A stretch of 64,000 bases of DNA, taken from the NCBI RefSeq assembly GCF_003148765.1, contig NZ_QGGV01000002.1:1-64000 (forward strand), written 5' to 3'. Position numbers and translations under genes: made by a program. The DNA comes from Silicimonas algicola (lineage in GTDB: Bacteria > Pseudomonadota > Alphaproteobacteria > Rhodobacterales > Rhodobacteraceae). The notes beneath the pieces are model-generated. The model saw nothing but the letters and a program-made list of their open reading frames with translations, had not been told where the DNA came from and searched no databases. This document shows positions 9,479 to 17,840 of this stretch, piece by piece. Each line of letters opens with the position of its first letter. The first letter of the stretch is position 1.

Positions 9479-9982
9479 ATGAGGCGCGGCGAAATCATCA
9501 CGGCGGGCGTGCTGGCCCTCCTCTCGATCTACCTGATGGTCGACAGTACCAAGCTCGGCGTCGGCTATGTCGCCGGAAAAGGACCGGCGGGCGGCTTCTG
9601 GCCGTTCTGGCTGTCAGTCGGCATGCTGATCTCGACGGGGTTCATCGCCCTGAACTGGTATCGCCGGACCAGCCCTCCCTCTCAATCCGACGAGCCCGTC
9701 CTTGACGCCTACGGCCGCAAGATGCTGTTGCTCGTCGGCGGCGGGATCATCGTCTTCGTCGGGCTGATCGACATCATCTCGATGTACGGCGCGATTGCCG
9801 TCTTCCTGTTGTACTACCTGCGGTTCCTGGGCCGCCACGGCTGGGTCCTCACGCTCTCGATGGCACTCGTTCTTCCCGTCGCGATGTTCTTCTTCTTCGA
9901 GGGACTGATGCGGATCAACATGCCCAAGGGGATGAGCTTCACGGCTCCCGTCTACGACGTCCTCTACGACATCATCTACTAG
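9479..9982 (+). CDS. TTT small membrane subunit, TctB family
   Basis: The 167-residue protein has four predicted membrane segments (about residues 5-22, 37-55, 78-110, 120-145), as expected for TctB. Its segment GYVAGKGPAGGFWPFWL is a typical TctB motif. It is preceded by CAGGGAGGG and sits between the TctC and TctA genes in the usual order. It acts with the large TctA subunit in the inner membrane. Confidence 0.9.
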   Translation: MRRGEIITAGVLALLSIYLMVDSTKLGVGYVAGKGPAGGFWPFWLSVGMLISTGFIALNWYRRTSPPSQSDEPVLDAYGRKMLLLVGGGIIVFVGLIDIISMYGAIAVFLLYYLRFLGRHGWVLTLSMALVLPVAMFFFFEGLMRINMPKGMSFTAPVYDVLYDIIY

Positions 9983-10019
9983 CTCCGGACCGACAAGCTT
10001 CACAGGAGGCGCACCAGCT

Positions 10020-11531
10020 ATGGAAATTCTCTCGCTTCTGGGCGACGGCATGCTTATTGCCATTCAGCCCCTCAATATTCTTCTGATCCTCGTGGGCGTG
10101 ACGGTCGGTCTGTTCATCGGCGCGATGCCGGGACTGGGATCGGTCAACGGGGTGGCGATCCTTCTTCCGATCACCTTCCTGGTCCCGCCGGGATCGGCCA
10201 TCATCTTCCTCGCGGCGATCTACTATGGCGCGATGTACGGGGGCGCGATCTCGTCGATCACGCTCGGCATCCCCGGAGCCTCGACCGCGGTGGCGACGAC
10301 TTTCGACGGTCGCCCGCTCGCGCTGAAGGGCAAAGCCCGGCTGGCGCTGGTCGCCGCGGCGGTCGCCTCGTTCATCGGCGGGTCCGTCGCGAACATCTTC
10401 TTCACGCTGTTTGCGCCGCTCCTCGCCACCGTCGCTCTCAATTTCGGTCCGCCCGAGATCTTCGCGCTCATGCTCCTGGCCTTTGCCACCTTCGTCGGCC
10501 TCGGCGGGGACGACATCCCGAAAACGGTCCTCTCGATCTGCTTCGGCCTCGTGGTCGCGGCGATCGGCTTCGACCAGATTTCCGGCGCGCCGCGTCTGGT
10601 CCTTTTCGGCATGAACGGCTTCCTCGGCGGCATCAACTTCCTCGTCCTCGCCATCGGGGTCTACGGCATCGGCGAGATGCTCTGGACGCTCGACACGACG
10701 CGCGGTGAGGTCACGTCCAGCAAGGCCGACATTTCGGCCAAGGGCATCATCACCGACACCGGCGAGACCTTCCGGCTCGGCTGGAAGGGCATGTCGATCG
10801 GTTCGGTGCTGGGCTTTTTCGTCGGTATCCTGCCTGCGGCGGGTGCCACTCCGGGCTCGCTGATGTCGTATGGCGTCACGAAGATGCTCTCGAAGAACCC
10901 CAAGGAGTTCGGACAGGGCCACGTCAGCGGCGTGACCGCGCCCGAGGCGGCCAACAACTCGGCCTCCACCGGCGCGATGCTGCCGATGCTGACGCTCGGC
11001 ATCCCGGGGTCGCCCACGACGGCCATCCTCCTCGGCGGCATGGTGATCTGGGGTCTGACGCCCGGTCCGCGCCTCTTCATCGAGCAGTCGGACTTCGTCT
11101 GGGGCCTGATCGGGTCGTTCTACGTCTCGAACTTCTTCGCTCTGGTCGTGAACCTGGCCTTCATCCCGCTCTTCATCTGGATGCTGCGGATGCCCTTCAC
11201 GGTTCTCGCGCCGCTGATCTTCGTGCTGTCGATCGTCGGCGGTTACGCCGCGATGGCGGACATGTTCGACGTGTGGCTTATCGTGCTCTTCGGAATCGGC
11301 GCGTTCTTCCTGCGGAAGTTCGACTATCCGGTGGCCCCCGCGGTGCTGGCGATCGTCCTCGGCCCGATCGCCGAGCCGACCTTGCGGCAGTCGCTTCTTC
11401 TGTCGTCGGGCGATCCCACGATCTTCTTCACGCGTCCGATTGCGGGACCGATCACGTTCGTCGCCATCATCCTGATCCTCCTTCCGGCGCTGAAGTACCT
11501 GCGCCCGGCGAAAGCCCGCCCGGCGGAGTGA
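10020..11531 (+). CDS. TTT large membrane subunit, TctA family
   Basis: At 503 residues with about 12 hydrophobic segments, this is a standard-length TctA. Typical motifs are GAMPGLGSVNGVAILLP, YYGAMYGGAISSITLGIPG, GILPAAGATPGSLMSYG and LTLGIPGSPTTAILLGG. CAGGAGG precedes the ATG. It is the last gene of the oxc operon, followed by a clear terminator at 11560-11588. It forms the sodium- or proton-driven channel that works with the binding protein at 8472. Confidence 0.95.
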   Translation: MEILSLLGDGMLIAIQPLNILLILVGVTVGLFIGAMPGLGSVNGVAILLPITFLVPPGSAIIFLAAIYYGAMYGGAISSITLGIPGASTAVATTFDGRPLALKGKARLALVAAAVASFIGGSVANIFFTLFAPLLATVALNFGPPEIFALMLLAFATFVGLGGDDIPKTVLSICFGLVVAAIGFDQISGAPRLVLFGMNGFLGGINFLVLAIGVYGIGEMLWTLDTTRGEVTSSKADISAKGIITDTGETFRLGWKGMSIGSVLGFFVGILPAAGATPGSLMSYGVTKMLSKNPKEFGQGHVSGVTAPEAANNSASTGAMLPMLTLGIPGSPTTAILLGGMVIWGLTPGPRLFIEQSDFVWGLIGSFYVSNFFALVVNLAFIPLFIWMLRMPFTVLAPLIFVLSIVGGYAAMADMFDVWLIVLFGIGAFFLRKFDYPVAPAVLAIVLGPIAEPTLRQSLLLSSGDPTIFFTRPIAGPITFVAIILILLPALKYLRPAKARPAE

Positions 11532-11559
11532 AGCCAGTCGCATCGCCGCGATGCGAGAG

Positions 11560-11588
11560 CAGGCGCCTCCGGGCGCCTGTTTCTTTTT
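11560..11588 (+). terminator. Rho-independent terminator of the oxc-frc-fhs-TTT operon
   Basis: A perfect 8-base-pair stem, CAGGCGCC (11560-11567) with GGCGCCTG (11572-11579), closes a four-base loop. It is followed by TTTCTTTTT (11580-11588). It lies 28 bases after the TctA stop codon. Confidence 0.9.
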
Positions 11589-11726
11589 GCGTACATTAAC
11601 AACGCAACACATATCCTGCCTGTGATGTAAACGGCCTACACGAATACCCGAATTCCGTGGCCAGGACGCGGTCGCGCAATTATCTTTCGTGGTGAGAGGG
11701 CGATGTCCGCCCGCGAGGAGGTTCAC

Positions 11727-12785
11727 ATGGCCCGGAAGATTCTCATCCTTGGCGCGTCCTACGGCTCGCTGCTCGGCACCAAGCTTCTTATGGCGGGACA
11801 GGACGTGACGCTCGTCTGCCGAACCGACACGGCGGGGCTGATCGAGGAGCAGGGGACCGAGGTCCGCATCCGTCTCAAGGACGAAGAGACGCACCGAACC
11901 TTCCGCTCGGGCGACCTGCCTGGACGTCTTTCGGCCTGCACGCCTGCCGATGCGGTGCCGTCCGACTATGACATGGTGGCGCTCGCGATGGCCGAGCCGC
12001 AGTATTCCAGCCCCGAAATCCGCCGGCTGATGGCCGAGATCGCCAAGTCCGGCGTGCCCTGCCTGTCGATCATGAACATGCCGCCGCTGCCCTACCTCAA
12101 GCGCATCCCCGGCCTGAACGCCGACCGGCTTGGCGCCGCCTTCACCGCGCCCGAGGTCTGGTCGGGCTTCCGTCCCGGCCTCGTCACGCTCTGCTCGCCC
12201 GACCCGCAGGCGTTCCGCCTGCCGGACACCGGCGCGAACGTGCTGCATGTCGGGTTGCCGACCAACTTCAAGGCAGCGCCATTCGAGGACCCCCGCGATA
12301 CGGCGGTTCTCAAGGAGCTCGAAGCTGCCATCGATGCCGTCCGGGTCGACGGCAAGGATGTACCCGTCAAGCTGCGGGTCCACGATTCGCTCTTCGTGCC
12401 TTTCGCCAAGTGGGCGATGCTGATGACCGGCAACTATCGCTGCGTCATGCCGCAGGGCGTCCGACCGATCCGCGACGCCGTTCTCGGCGACGCCGCGCGG
12501 TCCGAGGCGATCTACACCACTGTCGACCGCATCGTGATGCGCCTCGGGGCGACGGACGGGGAGCTTGTCCCCTTCGTCAAGTACGCCGCCGCCGCCGAAG
12601 GACTTCAGAAGCCGTCCTCGGCCGCGCGCGCCATCGACGCGGGCGCCGACCGGATCGAGCGGGTGGATCTCCTCGTCCAGCTCATCGCCGACCAGCTGGG
12701 GCTCGCGTCGACCGACATCGACACGGTCGTGTCGACGGTGACATCGCGACTGTCCGCGAACCGTCAGGCGGCCGCCGCCGCCTGA
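11727..12785 (+). CDS. Ketopantoate-reductase/opine-dehydrogenase-like NAD(P)-binding protein, candidate oxalyl-CoA reductase
   Basis: The 352-residue protein begins with a Rossmann fold (KILILGASYGSLLGTKLL, residues 4-21) and has a C-terminal all-helical half like 2-ketopantoate reductase and octopine/nopaline dehydrogenase families. ATG 11727 is chosen because GAGGAGG (11715-11721) precedes it; ATG 11703 lacks a site. It has its own upstream region after the operon terminator. In Methylobacterium extorquens a protein annotated as ketopantoate reductase (PanE2) reduces oxalyl-CoA to glyoxylate during oxalate assimilation. The position here, between oxalate activation genes and a glyoxylate-consuming operon, suggests the same job. 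Genuine pantothenate synthesis is less likely: no panB or panC is nearby and the length exceeds the usual 300. Confidence 0.7.
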   Translation: MARKILILGASYGSLLGTKLLMAGQDVTLVCRTDTAGLIEEQGTEVRIRLKDEETHRTFRSGDLPGRLSACTPADAVPSDYDMVALAMAEPQYSSPEIRRLMAEIAKSGVPCLSIMNMPPLPYLKRIPGLNADRLGAAFTAPEVWSGFRPGLVTLCSPDPQAFRLPDTGANVLHVGLPTNFKAAPFEDPRDTAVLKELEAAIDAVRVDGKDVPVKLRVHDSLFVPFAKWAMLMTGNYRCVMPQGVRPIRDAVLGDAARSEAIYTTVDRIVMRLGATDGELVPFVKYAAAAEGLQKPSSAARAIDAGADRIERVDLLVQLIADQLGLASTDIDTVVSTVTSRLSANRQAAAAA

Positions 12786-12789
12786 GGGG

Positions 12790-14193
12790 TCAGCTTTCGT
12801 AGCGGGTGTTGCCGCGCCGGTCGGTGCTGATGGGAAGCTCGACGAACAGCGGCTGGTGCGCCCGCTGCGCGCAGTTCTGGCGCGGGCAAAGGTGGCAGTT
12901 GATGCCGATGGGGCTGAAGAGCCCGCCGCTCTCCAGGTTGAAGGCGTCGGCATAGCCGATCTGTTCTACGAAGCGGAACTCGCAGCCGAGCGCGACGGCC
13001 AGCCGCCGGTCCTGGCTTTCCCATGAGAAAACAGGACGATCCGAGGTGCGGCTCAGGGTGAAGAACCGCTCGCCCTCGGGCAATTCTACGAACTGCGGCA
13101 GGATCACGCCCGGCGTGCGGAACGAGGTGTGAATGTTCCAGACAGGGCAGGCGCCGCCGAATTCGGCCAGGTTGAAGGTCGTCGAGTTGAACCGCTTGGT
13201 GACGTTGCCCGCCTTGTCGACGCGCAGGAAGAAGAAGGGCACGCCGCTCGCGTTCTTGCGCTGAAGCGTCGTGAGCCGGTGGCAGACCTGCTCGAAGGAC
13301 ACGCCGAAGGCGGCGGCGATCCGGTCGACGTCGTAGCGCGTCTTCTGCGCCGCCTCCAGAAATTCGGCGTAGGGCATCAAAAGGGCCGCAGCGAAATAGT
13401 TGGCCAACTCGACCTGGCAGCGGGCCAGTCCCGTGGGCGACGAGATGCCCGAGCCCGCCACGAGGTCCGACAGCGTCTTTGCCTGCTCCAGCAGGCAGAT
13501 GACATGGGCCAACTGGAACGTGCGGTTCTGGTGGTCCAGCGCCTCGGACAGATGCACGCGAGACGTTTCGCGGTCATAGATCCTCAGCGCCTCGCTCATC
13601 GCGCCCGCAGACTTGATCTCGACCGTGACGCCGTGGCGGTCCAGCAGGCGCGCCTTGAGCATCGGGTAGACGTCGTCGGGGCTGCAGGGTTGGTCGGCGC
13701 GCAGCTTCTCGGCAGCGGTCTCGAGCGCGGGGAAGTGGTTTTTGTTCTCACGGAAGAAGTCGTGGATGATCGCCTCCGGCGACGAGGCGAGCAGGTCCTC
13801 GGGCATCCTCTCGCGGCCTTGCCGCAGCATTTTATCCAGCGTCATCCGGTGCGTGCGGTAGACCTGGAGAAATTTCTCGACTAGTCCCGGCGCGTGGTCG
13901 ATGGCAGCGCGAAGCTCCTGAAGGTCGGGAGCGTTCTCGAAGATCGGATCCTGCAGAACGCTGCGCAACTCGGCCAGCGTGTTCGACGAGGGGTCCTTCA
14001 CCAGTTCGCGCCAGTCGACCTGATAGGCGTCCGACAGCGCCATCAGCATCTGTACCGACAGGCTGCGCTGGTTGTTCTCGAGAAGGTTCACATAGGCCGG
14101 GCTGACGCCAAGCACCTTGGCCATCTGCGCCTGGGTCTGTTTGTGCGCGCGCCTAAGCTGGCGCAGCTGTGGGCCGACGAAGGTCTTCTGCAT
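12790..14193 (-). CDS. XRE family regulator of the short-chain fatty acyl type (ScfR/RamB-like)
   Basis: The 467-residue protein has an N-terminal XRE helix-turn-helix (residues about 7-63, with [21 protein letters not shown]). A central IrrE/ImmA-like domain follows without an intact HExxH site, around [19 protein letters not shown]. The DUF2083 C-terminal domain carries the cysteine cluster [13 protein letters not shown] near residues 442-454. Relatives include RamB and MccR, which sense acyl-CoA or 2-methylcitrate-type metabolites and control acetate, propionate and glyoxylate metabolism. It diverges from glyA-sgaA-hprA and converges, four bases apart, with the reductase gene at 11727. It is therefore well placed to control the serine-cycle operon. 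Confidence 0.88.
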   Translation of the reverse strand: MQKTFVGPQLRQLRRAHKQTQAQMAKVLGVSPAYVNLLENNQRSLSVQMLMALSDAYQVDWRELVKDPSSNTLAELRSVLQDPIFENAPDLQELRAAIDHAPGLVEKFLQVYRTHRMTLDKMLRQGRERMPEDLLASSPEAIIHDFFRENKNHFPALETAAEKLRADQPCSPDDVYPMLKARLLDRHGVTVEIKSAGAMSEALRIYDRETSRVHLSEALDHQNRTFQLAHVICLLEQAKTLSDLVAGSGISSPTGLARCQVELANYFAAALLMPYAEFLEAAQKTRYDVDRIAAAFGVSFEQVCHRLTTLQRKNASGVPFFFLRVDKAGNVTKRFNSTTFNLAEFGGACPVWNIHTSFRTPGVILPQFVELPEGERFFTLSRTSDRPVFSWESQDRRLAVALGCEFRFVEQIGYADAFNLESGGLFSPIGINCHLCPRQNCAQRAHQPLFVELPISTDRRGNTRYES

Positions 14194-14297
14194 GGGCTCC
14201 TCCCGCAGTTAACATCTTTACATCGAACCACGTCAGTTCTCCACACCTACAACACATCAACCCCATTTCGTGTGCGCAGACCCGCCTCGGGTGATAC

Positions 14298-14307
14298 TGG
14301 TATACCA
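14298..14307. promoter_or_regulatory. Perfect palindrome TGGTATACCA upstream of glyA, putative GntR operator
   Basis: This copy is identical to the palindrome at 904-913 upstream of the gntR-oxc operon. It lies 45 bases before the glyA start, in the divergent promoter region shared with the ScfR-like gene. Confidence 0.65.
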
Positions 14308-14352
14308 CAGATTTGCCCATGCCGGGTCAAGACGTATGACGGAGGAGACGAC

Positions 14353-15651
14353 ATGGACGGCCTGATACACCCTGCCGACGGAAGCTTTTTCCAGGCGACG
14401 CTCGCCGAAAGCGATCCAGCACTCGCTGACACGATCCGGCGCGAGCTGGGGCGCCAGCGCGACGAGATCGAGCTGATCGCGTCCGAGAACATCGTCAGCC
14501 GCGCGGTGCTCGAGGCGGCCGGTTCGGTGCTGACCAACAAATATGCCGAAGGCTACCCGGGCCGCCGCTACTATGGCGGCTGCCAGTACGTCGACGAGGC
14601 CGAGACGCTGGCCATCGAGCGGGCGAAGAAGCTGTTCGGCGTGGGCTTCGCCAACGTCCAGCCCTCGTCCGGCAGCCAGGCGAACCAGGCGGTGTTCCTG
14701 GCCCTTGCCAAGCCCGGCGACACCATCCTCGGCCTGTCCCTCGACGCGGGCGGACACCTGACGCACGGGGCCAAGCCCAACCTGTCAGGCAAGTGGTTCA
14801 ACGCGGTCTCCTACGGCCTCGGACCCGACGAGCGCATCGACATGGAGCAGGTCTCCCGTCTCGCGCACGAGCATCGCCCCCGCATCCTCATCGCGGGCGG
14901 GTCGGCCTATCCGCGCATCATCGACTTCGCCGCCTTCCGCGCCATCGCGGACGAGGTGGGCGCGATCCTTTTGGTCGACATGGCGCACTTCGCGGGCCTC
15001 GTCGCGGGCGGCGTTCATCCCAGCCCCTTCCCGCACGCCCATGTCGCCACCACCACGACGCACAAGACCCTGCGCGGACCGCGCGGCGGGATGGTCGTGA
15101 CGGACGACGAGGACATCGCGAAGAAGATCAACTCCGCCGTCTTCCCGGGCCTTCAGGGGGGACCCCTGATGCACGTCATCGCCGCCAAGGCCGCGGCCTT
15201 CGGCGAGGCGTTGCGGCCCGAGTACCGGGAGTATGTCTCGCGCATCGTCGAGAACGCCGACACGCTGGCCCGCACGCTCAAGGCCGGCGGCTTCGACATC
15301 GTCTCGGGCGGGACCGACACGCACCTGATGCTGGTCGACCTGCGGCCCAAGGGCGTCACCGGCAACCTCGCCGAGCAGGCGCTCGGGCGGGCGCACATCA
15401 CCTGCAACAAGAACGGCGTCCCGAACGATCCCGAGAAGCCGACCGTTACCAGCGGCGTCCGTCTCGGGACACCGGCCTGCACCACGCGGGGCTTCGGCGC
15501 GGCAGAGTTCAAACAGGTGGGCGAGATGATCACCCGCGTGCTCGACGGTCTCGCCGCCAACGGACCCGACCGCAACCAGCCGGTCGAGGACGAGGTCCGC
15601 GCCGAGGCGCAGGCGCTCTGCGACCGTTTCCCGATCTACCCGACCCTGTGA
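14353..15651 (+). CDS. glyA: Serine hydroxymethyltransferase
   Basis: This PLP enzyme interconverts glycine plus methylene-THF and serine plus THF. The protein is 432 residues, normal for GlyA, with the PLP lysine Lys238 in [16 protein letters not shown], plus [16 protein letters not shown] and [15 protein letters not shown]. The ATG at 14353 follows GGAGGAGA; longer in-frame extensions run back through the operator and into the ScfR gene region and are not real. It is followed 13 bases later by serine-glyoxylate aminotransferase, so its job here is to build serine from glycine and C1 units in the serine cycle. Housekeeping glyA genes are usually elsewhere, so this may be a dedicated second copy. 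Confidence 0.96.
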   Translation: MDGLIHPADGSFFQATLAESDPALADTIRRELGRQRDEIELIASENIVSRAVLEAAGSVLTNKYAEGYPGRRYYGGCQYVDEAETLAIERAKKLFGVGFANVQPSSGSQANQAVFLALAKPGDTILGLSLDAGGHLTHGAKPNLSGKWFNAVSYGLGPDERIDMEQVSRLAHEHRPRILIAGGSAYPRIIDFAAFRAIADEVGAILLVDMAHFAGLVAGGVHPSPFPHAHVATTTTHKTLRGPRGGMVVTDDEDIAKKINSAVFPGLQGGPLMHVIAAKAAAFGEALRPEYREYVSRIVENADTLARTLKAGGFDIVSGGTDTHLMLVDLRPKGVTGNLAEQALGRAHITCNKNGVPNDPEKPTVTSGVRLGTPACTTRGFGAAEFKQVGEMITRVLDGLAANGPDRNQPVEDEVRAEAQALCDRFPIYPTL

Positions 15652-15664
15652 GGAGGACAGAGAG

Positions 15665-16858
15665 ATGAAAACCGGATACACCGGACTGGCCGTTCCCGGC
15701 CCCACCAACATGCCGTTCCAAGTCCGCAAGGCGATGGATGTGGCGCTGGAAGATCACCGTGCGCCGGACTTCCCGGCATTCACGAAGCCGCTCTTCGAGG
15801 ACCTGAAGAAGATCTTCAAGACCGAGACCGGTCGCGTCTTCGTCTATCCCTGTTCCGGCACCGGCGGATGGGAGGCGGCGATCACCAACACGCTGTCCGA
15901 GGGCGATACCGTTCTCGCCTCGGTCTTCGGTCAGTTCTCGCTCCTCTGGGTCGATCTCTGCCAGCGCTTCGGCCTCAAGGTCGACGCCATTGACGTGGAG
16001 TGGGGCAAGGGAGTGCCGCTCGACGACTATCGCGCGAAGCTCTCGACGGACAAGGATCACAGGATCAAGGCCGTCCTCGTCACCCACAACGAAACCGCGA
16101 CCGGTGTGACCTCGGACGTGGCGGGCGTGCGGCGCATCCTCGACGACCTCGGGCACCCGGCGCTGTTGTTCGTGGACGGCGTCAGTTCCATCGCCTCGAT
16201 CGACTTCCGCATGGACGAGTGGGGCGTCGACGTCGTTGTGTCGGGCTCGCAGAAGGGCTTCATGATGCCCACGGGCCTCGCGATCCTCGGCGTCAGCCAG
16301 AAGGCGCTCGGCATGGCCGATGGCGCCGGTCTGCGGCGCTGCTTCTTCGATTTCCGGGACATGGTGAAGACGAACGACCAGGGCTACTTCCCCTACACTC
16401 CGGCGGCGACGCTGCTGCACGGCCTCCGCGCCTCTGTCGACATGCTGCTGGAGGAAGGTCTCGAGAACGTCTTTGCCCGCCATCACCGGCTCGCCTCCGG
16501 CGTTCGCGCGGCGGTCGAGGCCTGGGGTCTGAAGAACTGCGCCAAAGGGCCGGAGTGGTATTCGGACACGGTCACGGCCATCGTCGCGCCCGAGGGCTTC
16601 GACGCCAACGCCGTCATCAAGACCGCCTACGACCGCTACAACCTCTCGCTCGGCGCGGGGCTGAACAAGGTCGCGGGCAAGGTCTTCCGGATCGGACACC
16701 TGGGCTGGCTGAACGAGATCATGGTGCTCCAGGCGCTCGGCGGGGTCGAGATGGCGATGCGCGACGTGGGCATTCCGTTCCAGGCCGGTGCCGGGGTCGG
16801 TGCCGCCGTCGAACACTTCACCGACACGCGCGCGGGCGTTCGCATGGCGGCCGAATGA
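15665..16858 (+). CDS. sgaA: Serine-glyoxylate aminotransferase
   Basis: This class V PLP aminotransferase converts serine plus glyoxylate to hydroxypyruvate plus glycine. At 397 residues it has the family N-terminus (GLAVPGPTNMPFQV), the PLP lysine Lys197 in VVSGSQKGFMMP and VDGVSSIASIDFRMDEW. GAGGAGGA precedes the ATG. Its stop overlaps the hprA start (ATGA), indicating translational coupling. With glyA and hprA it forms the core of the serine cycle and consumes glyoxylate made from oxalate or malyl-CoA. Confidence 0.95.
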   Translation: MKTGYTGLAVPGPTNMPFQVRKAMDVALEDHRAPDFPAFTKPLFEDLKKIFKTETGRVFVYPCSGTGGWEAAITNTLSEGDTVLASVFGQFSLLWVDLCQRFGLKVDAIDVEWGKGVPLDDYRAKLSTDKDHRIKAVLVTHNETATGVTSDVAGVRRILDDLGHPALLFVDGVSSIASIDFRMDEWGVDVVVSGSQKGFMMPTGLAILGVSQKALGMADGAGLRRCFFDFRDMVKTNDQGYFPYTPAATLLHGLRASVDMLLEEGLENVFARHHRLASGVRAAVEAWGLKNCAKGPEWYSDTVTAIVAPEGFDANAVIKTAYDRYNLSLGAGLNKVAGKVFRIGHLGWLNEIMVLQALGGVEMAMRDVGIPFQAGAGVGAAVEHFTDTRAGVRMAAE

Positions 16859-17814
16859 CCCGGATCGTCTTTCTCGACCGATCCACGCTCGGGCCGTCCG
16901 TCGACGTGCGGCGGCCCGGGTTCGACCACGAGTGGGTGGAACACGACCGCACCCGCCCCGACGAGGTGATCGAGCGCCTGAAGGGCGCGGACATCGCCGT
17001 GTCGAACAAGGTGCCGATCGGCCGCGACGCCATCGAGGCGCTGCCGGAGCTCAAGATGATCGCCATCCCGGCCACGGGCTATGACGCTTTCGCCATCGAC
17101 GCCTGCCGCGAGCGCGGCATCGTCGTGTCGAACGTGCGCGGCTATGCCGTCAACACGGTGCCCGAGCATACCTTCGCCCTGATCCTCGCGTTGCGGCGCA
17201 GCCTTGTCGGCTTCCGGCAGGACGTGATCGACGGCAAGTGGCAGGAAGCGGCGCAGTTCTGCTTCTTCACCCACCCGATCCGCGACCTCTCCGGTTCGAC
17301 CATCGGCATCTTTGGCGAGGGCGTGCTGGGGCAGGGGGTCGCCGACCTCGCCCGGGCCTTCGGGATGCGCATCCTCTTCGGTGCGCACAAGGGAGTTGAA
17401 GGGTTGGGGCCGCTCTACACGCCGTTCGATCAGGTGCTGGAGGAGGCGGACGTCATCACGTTGCATTGCCCGCTGATGCCGTCGACGAAGAACATGATCG
17501 GTGCGCCCGAGTTCGCGAAGATGAAGCGCGCTCCCTTGCTCATCAACTGCGCGCGCGGCGGGCTGGTGGACGAGGCGGCGCTCGTCGAGGCACTGGACAG
17601 GGGCCAGGTGTCCGGCATCGGCTTCGACTGCCTGACCAGTGAGCCGCCAAGGCCCGACAATCCGCTTCTGAAGGCGCTCGACCGTCCGAACGTCATCGTG
17701 ACGCCGCACACGGCCTGGGCCAGCGACGAGGCGATGCAGACGCTCTGGGATCAGCTCGTCGACCACCTCGAGAACTTCCAAAAGGGAACGCCCTCGAACA
17801 ACCTCACGGCCTGA
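16855..17814 (+). CDS. hprA: Hydroxypyruvate reductase / D-2-hydroxyacid dehydrogenase
   Basis: This NAD(P)-dependent enzyme reduces hydroxypyruvate to D-glycerate. The ATG overlaps the sgaA stop codon, giving 319 residues, close to serine-cycle HprA proteins (about 314). Catalytic Arg lies in LLINCARGGLVDEAAL and the acid-base His in VIVTPHTAWAS; the dinucleotide loop is GIFGEGVLGQGVA. The operon partners glyA and sgaA make hydroxypyruvate the obvious substrate; alone, the sequence would only say 2-hydroxyacid dehydrogenase. Glycerate kinase, the next enzyme, is not in the window. Confidence 0.92.
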   Translation: MTRIVFLDRSTLGPSVDVRRPGFDHEWVEHDRTRPDEVIERLKGADIAVSNKVPIGRDAIEALPELKMIAIPATGYDAFAIDACRERGIVVSNVRGYAVNTVPEHTFALILALRRSLVGFRQDVIDGKWQEAAQFCFFTHPIRDLSGSTIGIFGEGVLGQGVADLARAFGMRILFGAHKGVEGLGPLYTPFDQVLEEADVITLHCPLMPSTKNMIGAPEFAKMKRAPLLINCARGGLVDEAALVEALDRGQVSGIGFDCLTSEPPRPDNPLLKALDRPNVIVTPHTAWASDEAMQTLWDQLVDHLENFQKGTPSNNLTA

Positions 17815-17820
17815 GGTCGG

Positions 17821-17840
17821 CCCCGGTCACGAGGCCGGGG
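17821..17840. other. Hairpin at the convergent ends of hprA and the desaturase gene
   Basis: CCCCGG (17821-17826) pairs with CCGGGG (17835-17840). It lies at the junction of two converging genes and reads the same on both strands, but lacks a U-run on either side. It may be a weak bidirectional end signal. Confidence 0.3.

Noticed and set aside
9972-12953. A 993-codon open frame on the minus strand under the TctA and reductase genes
   Set aside because: It runs antisense to two well-supported genes, has arginine- and aspartate-rich low-complexity composition and no recognisable domain. Such long antisense frames are common in GC-rich codon-biased DNA.
13894-14352. An N-terminal extension of the glyA frame back to 13894
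   Set aside because: The extension lies antisense to the ScfR-like gene and crosses its promoter and the TGGTATACCA palindrome. ATG 14353 has a good ribosome site and yields a normal-length GlyA.
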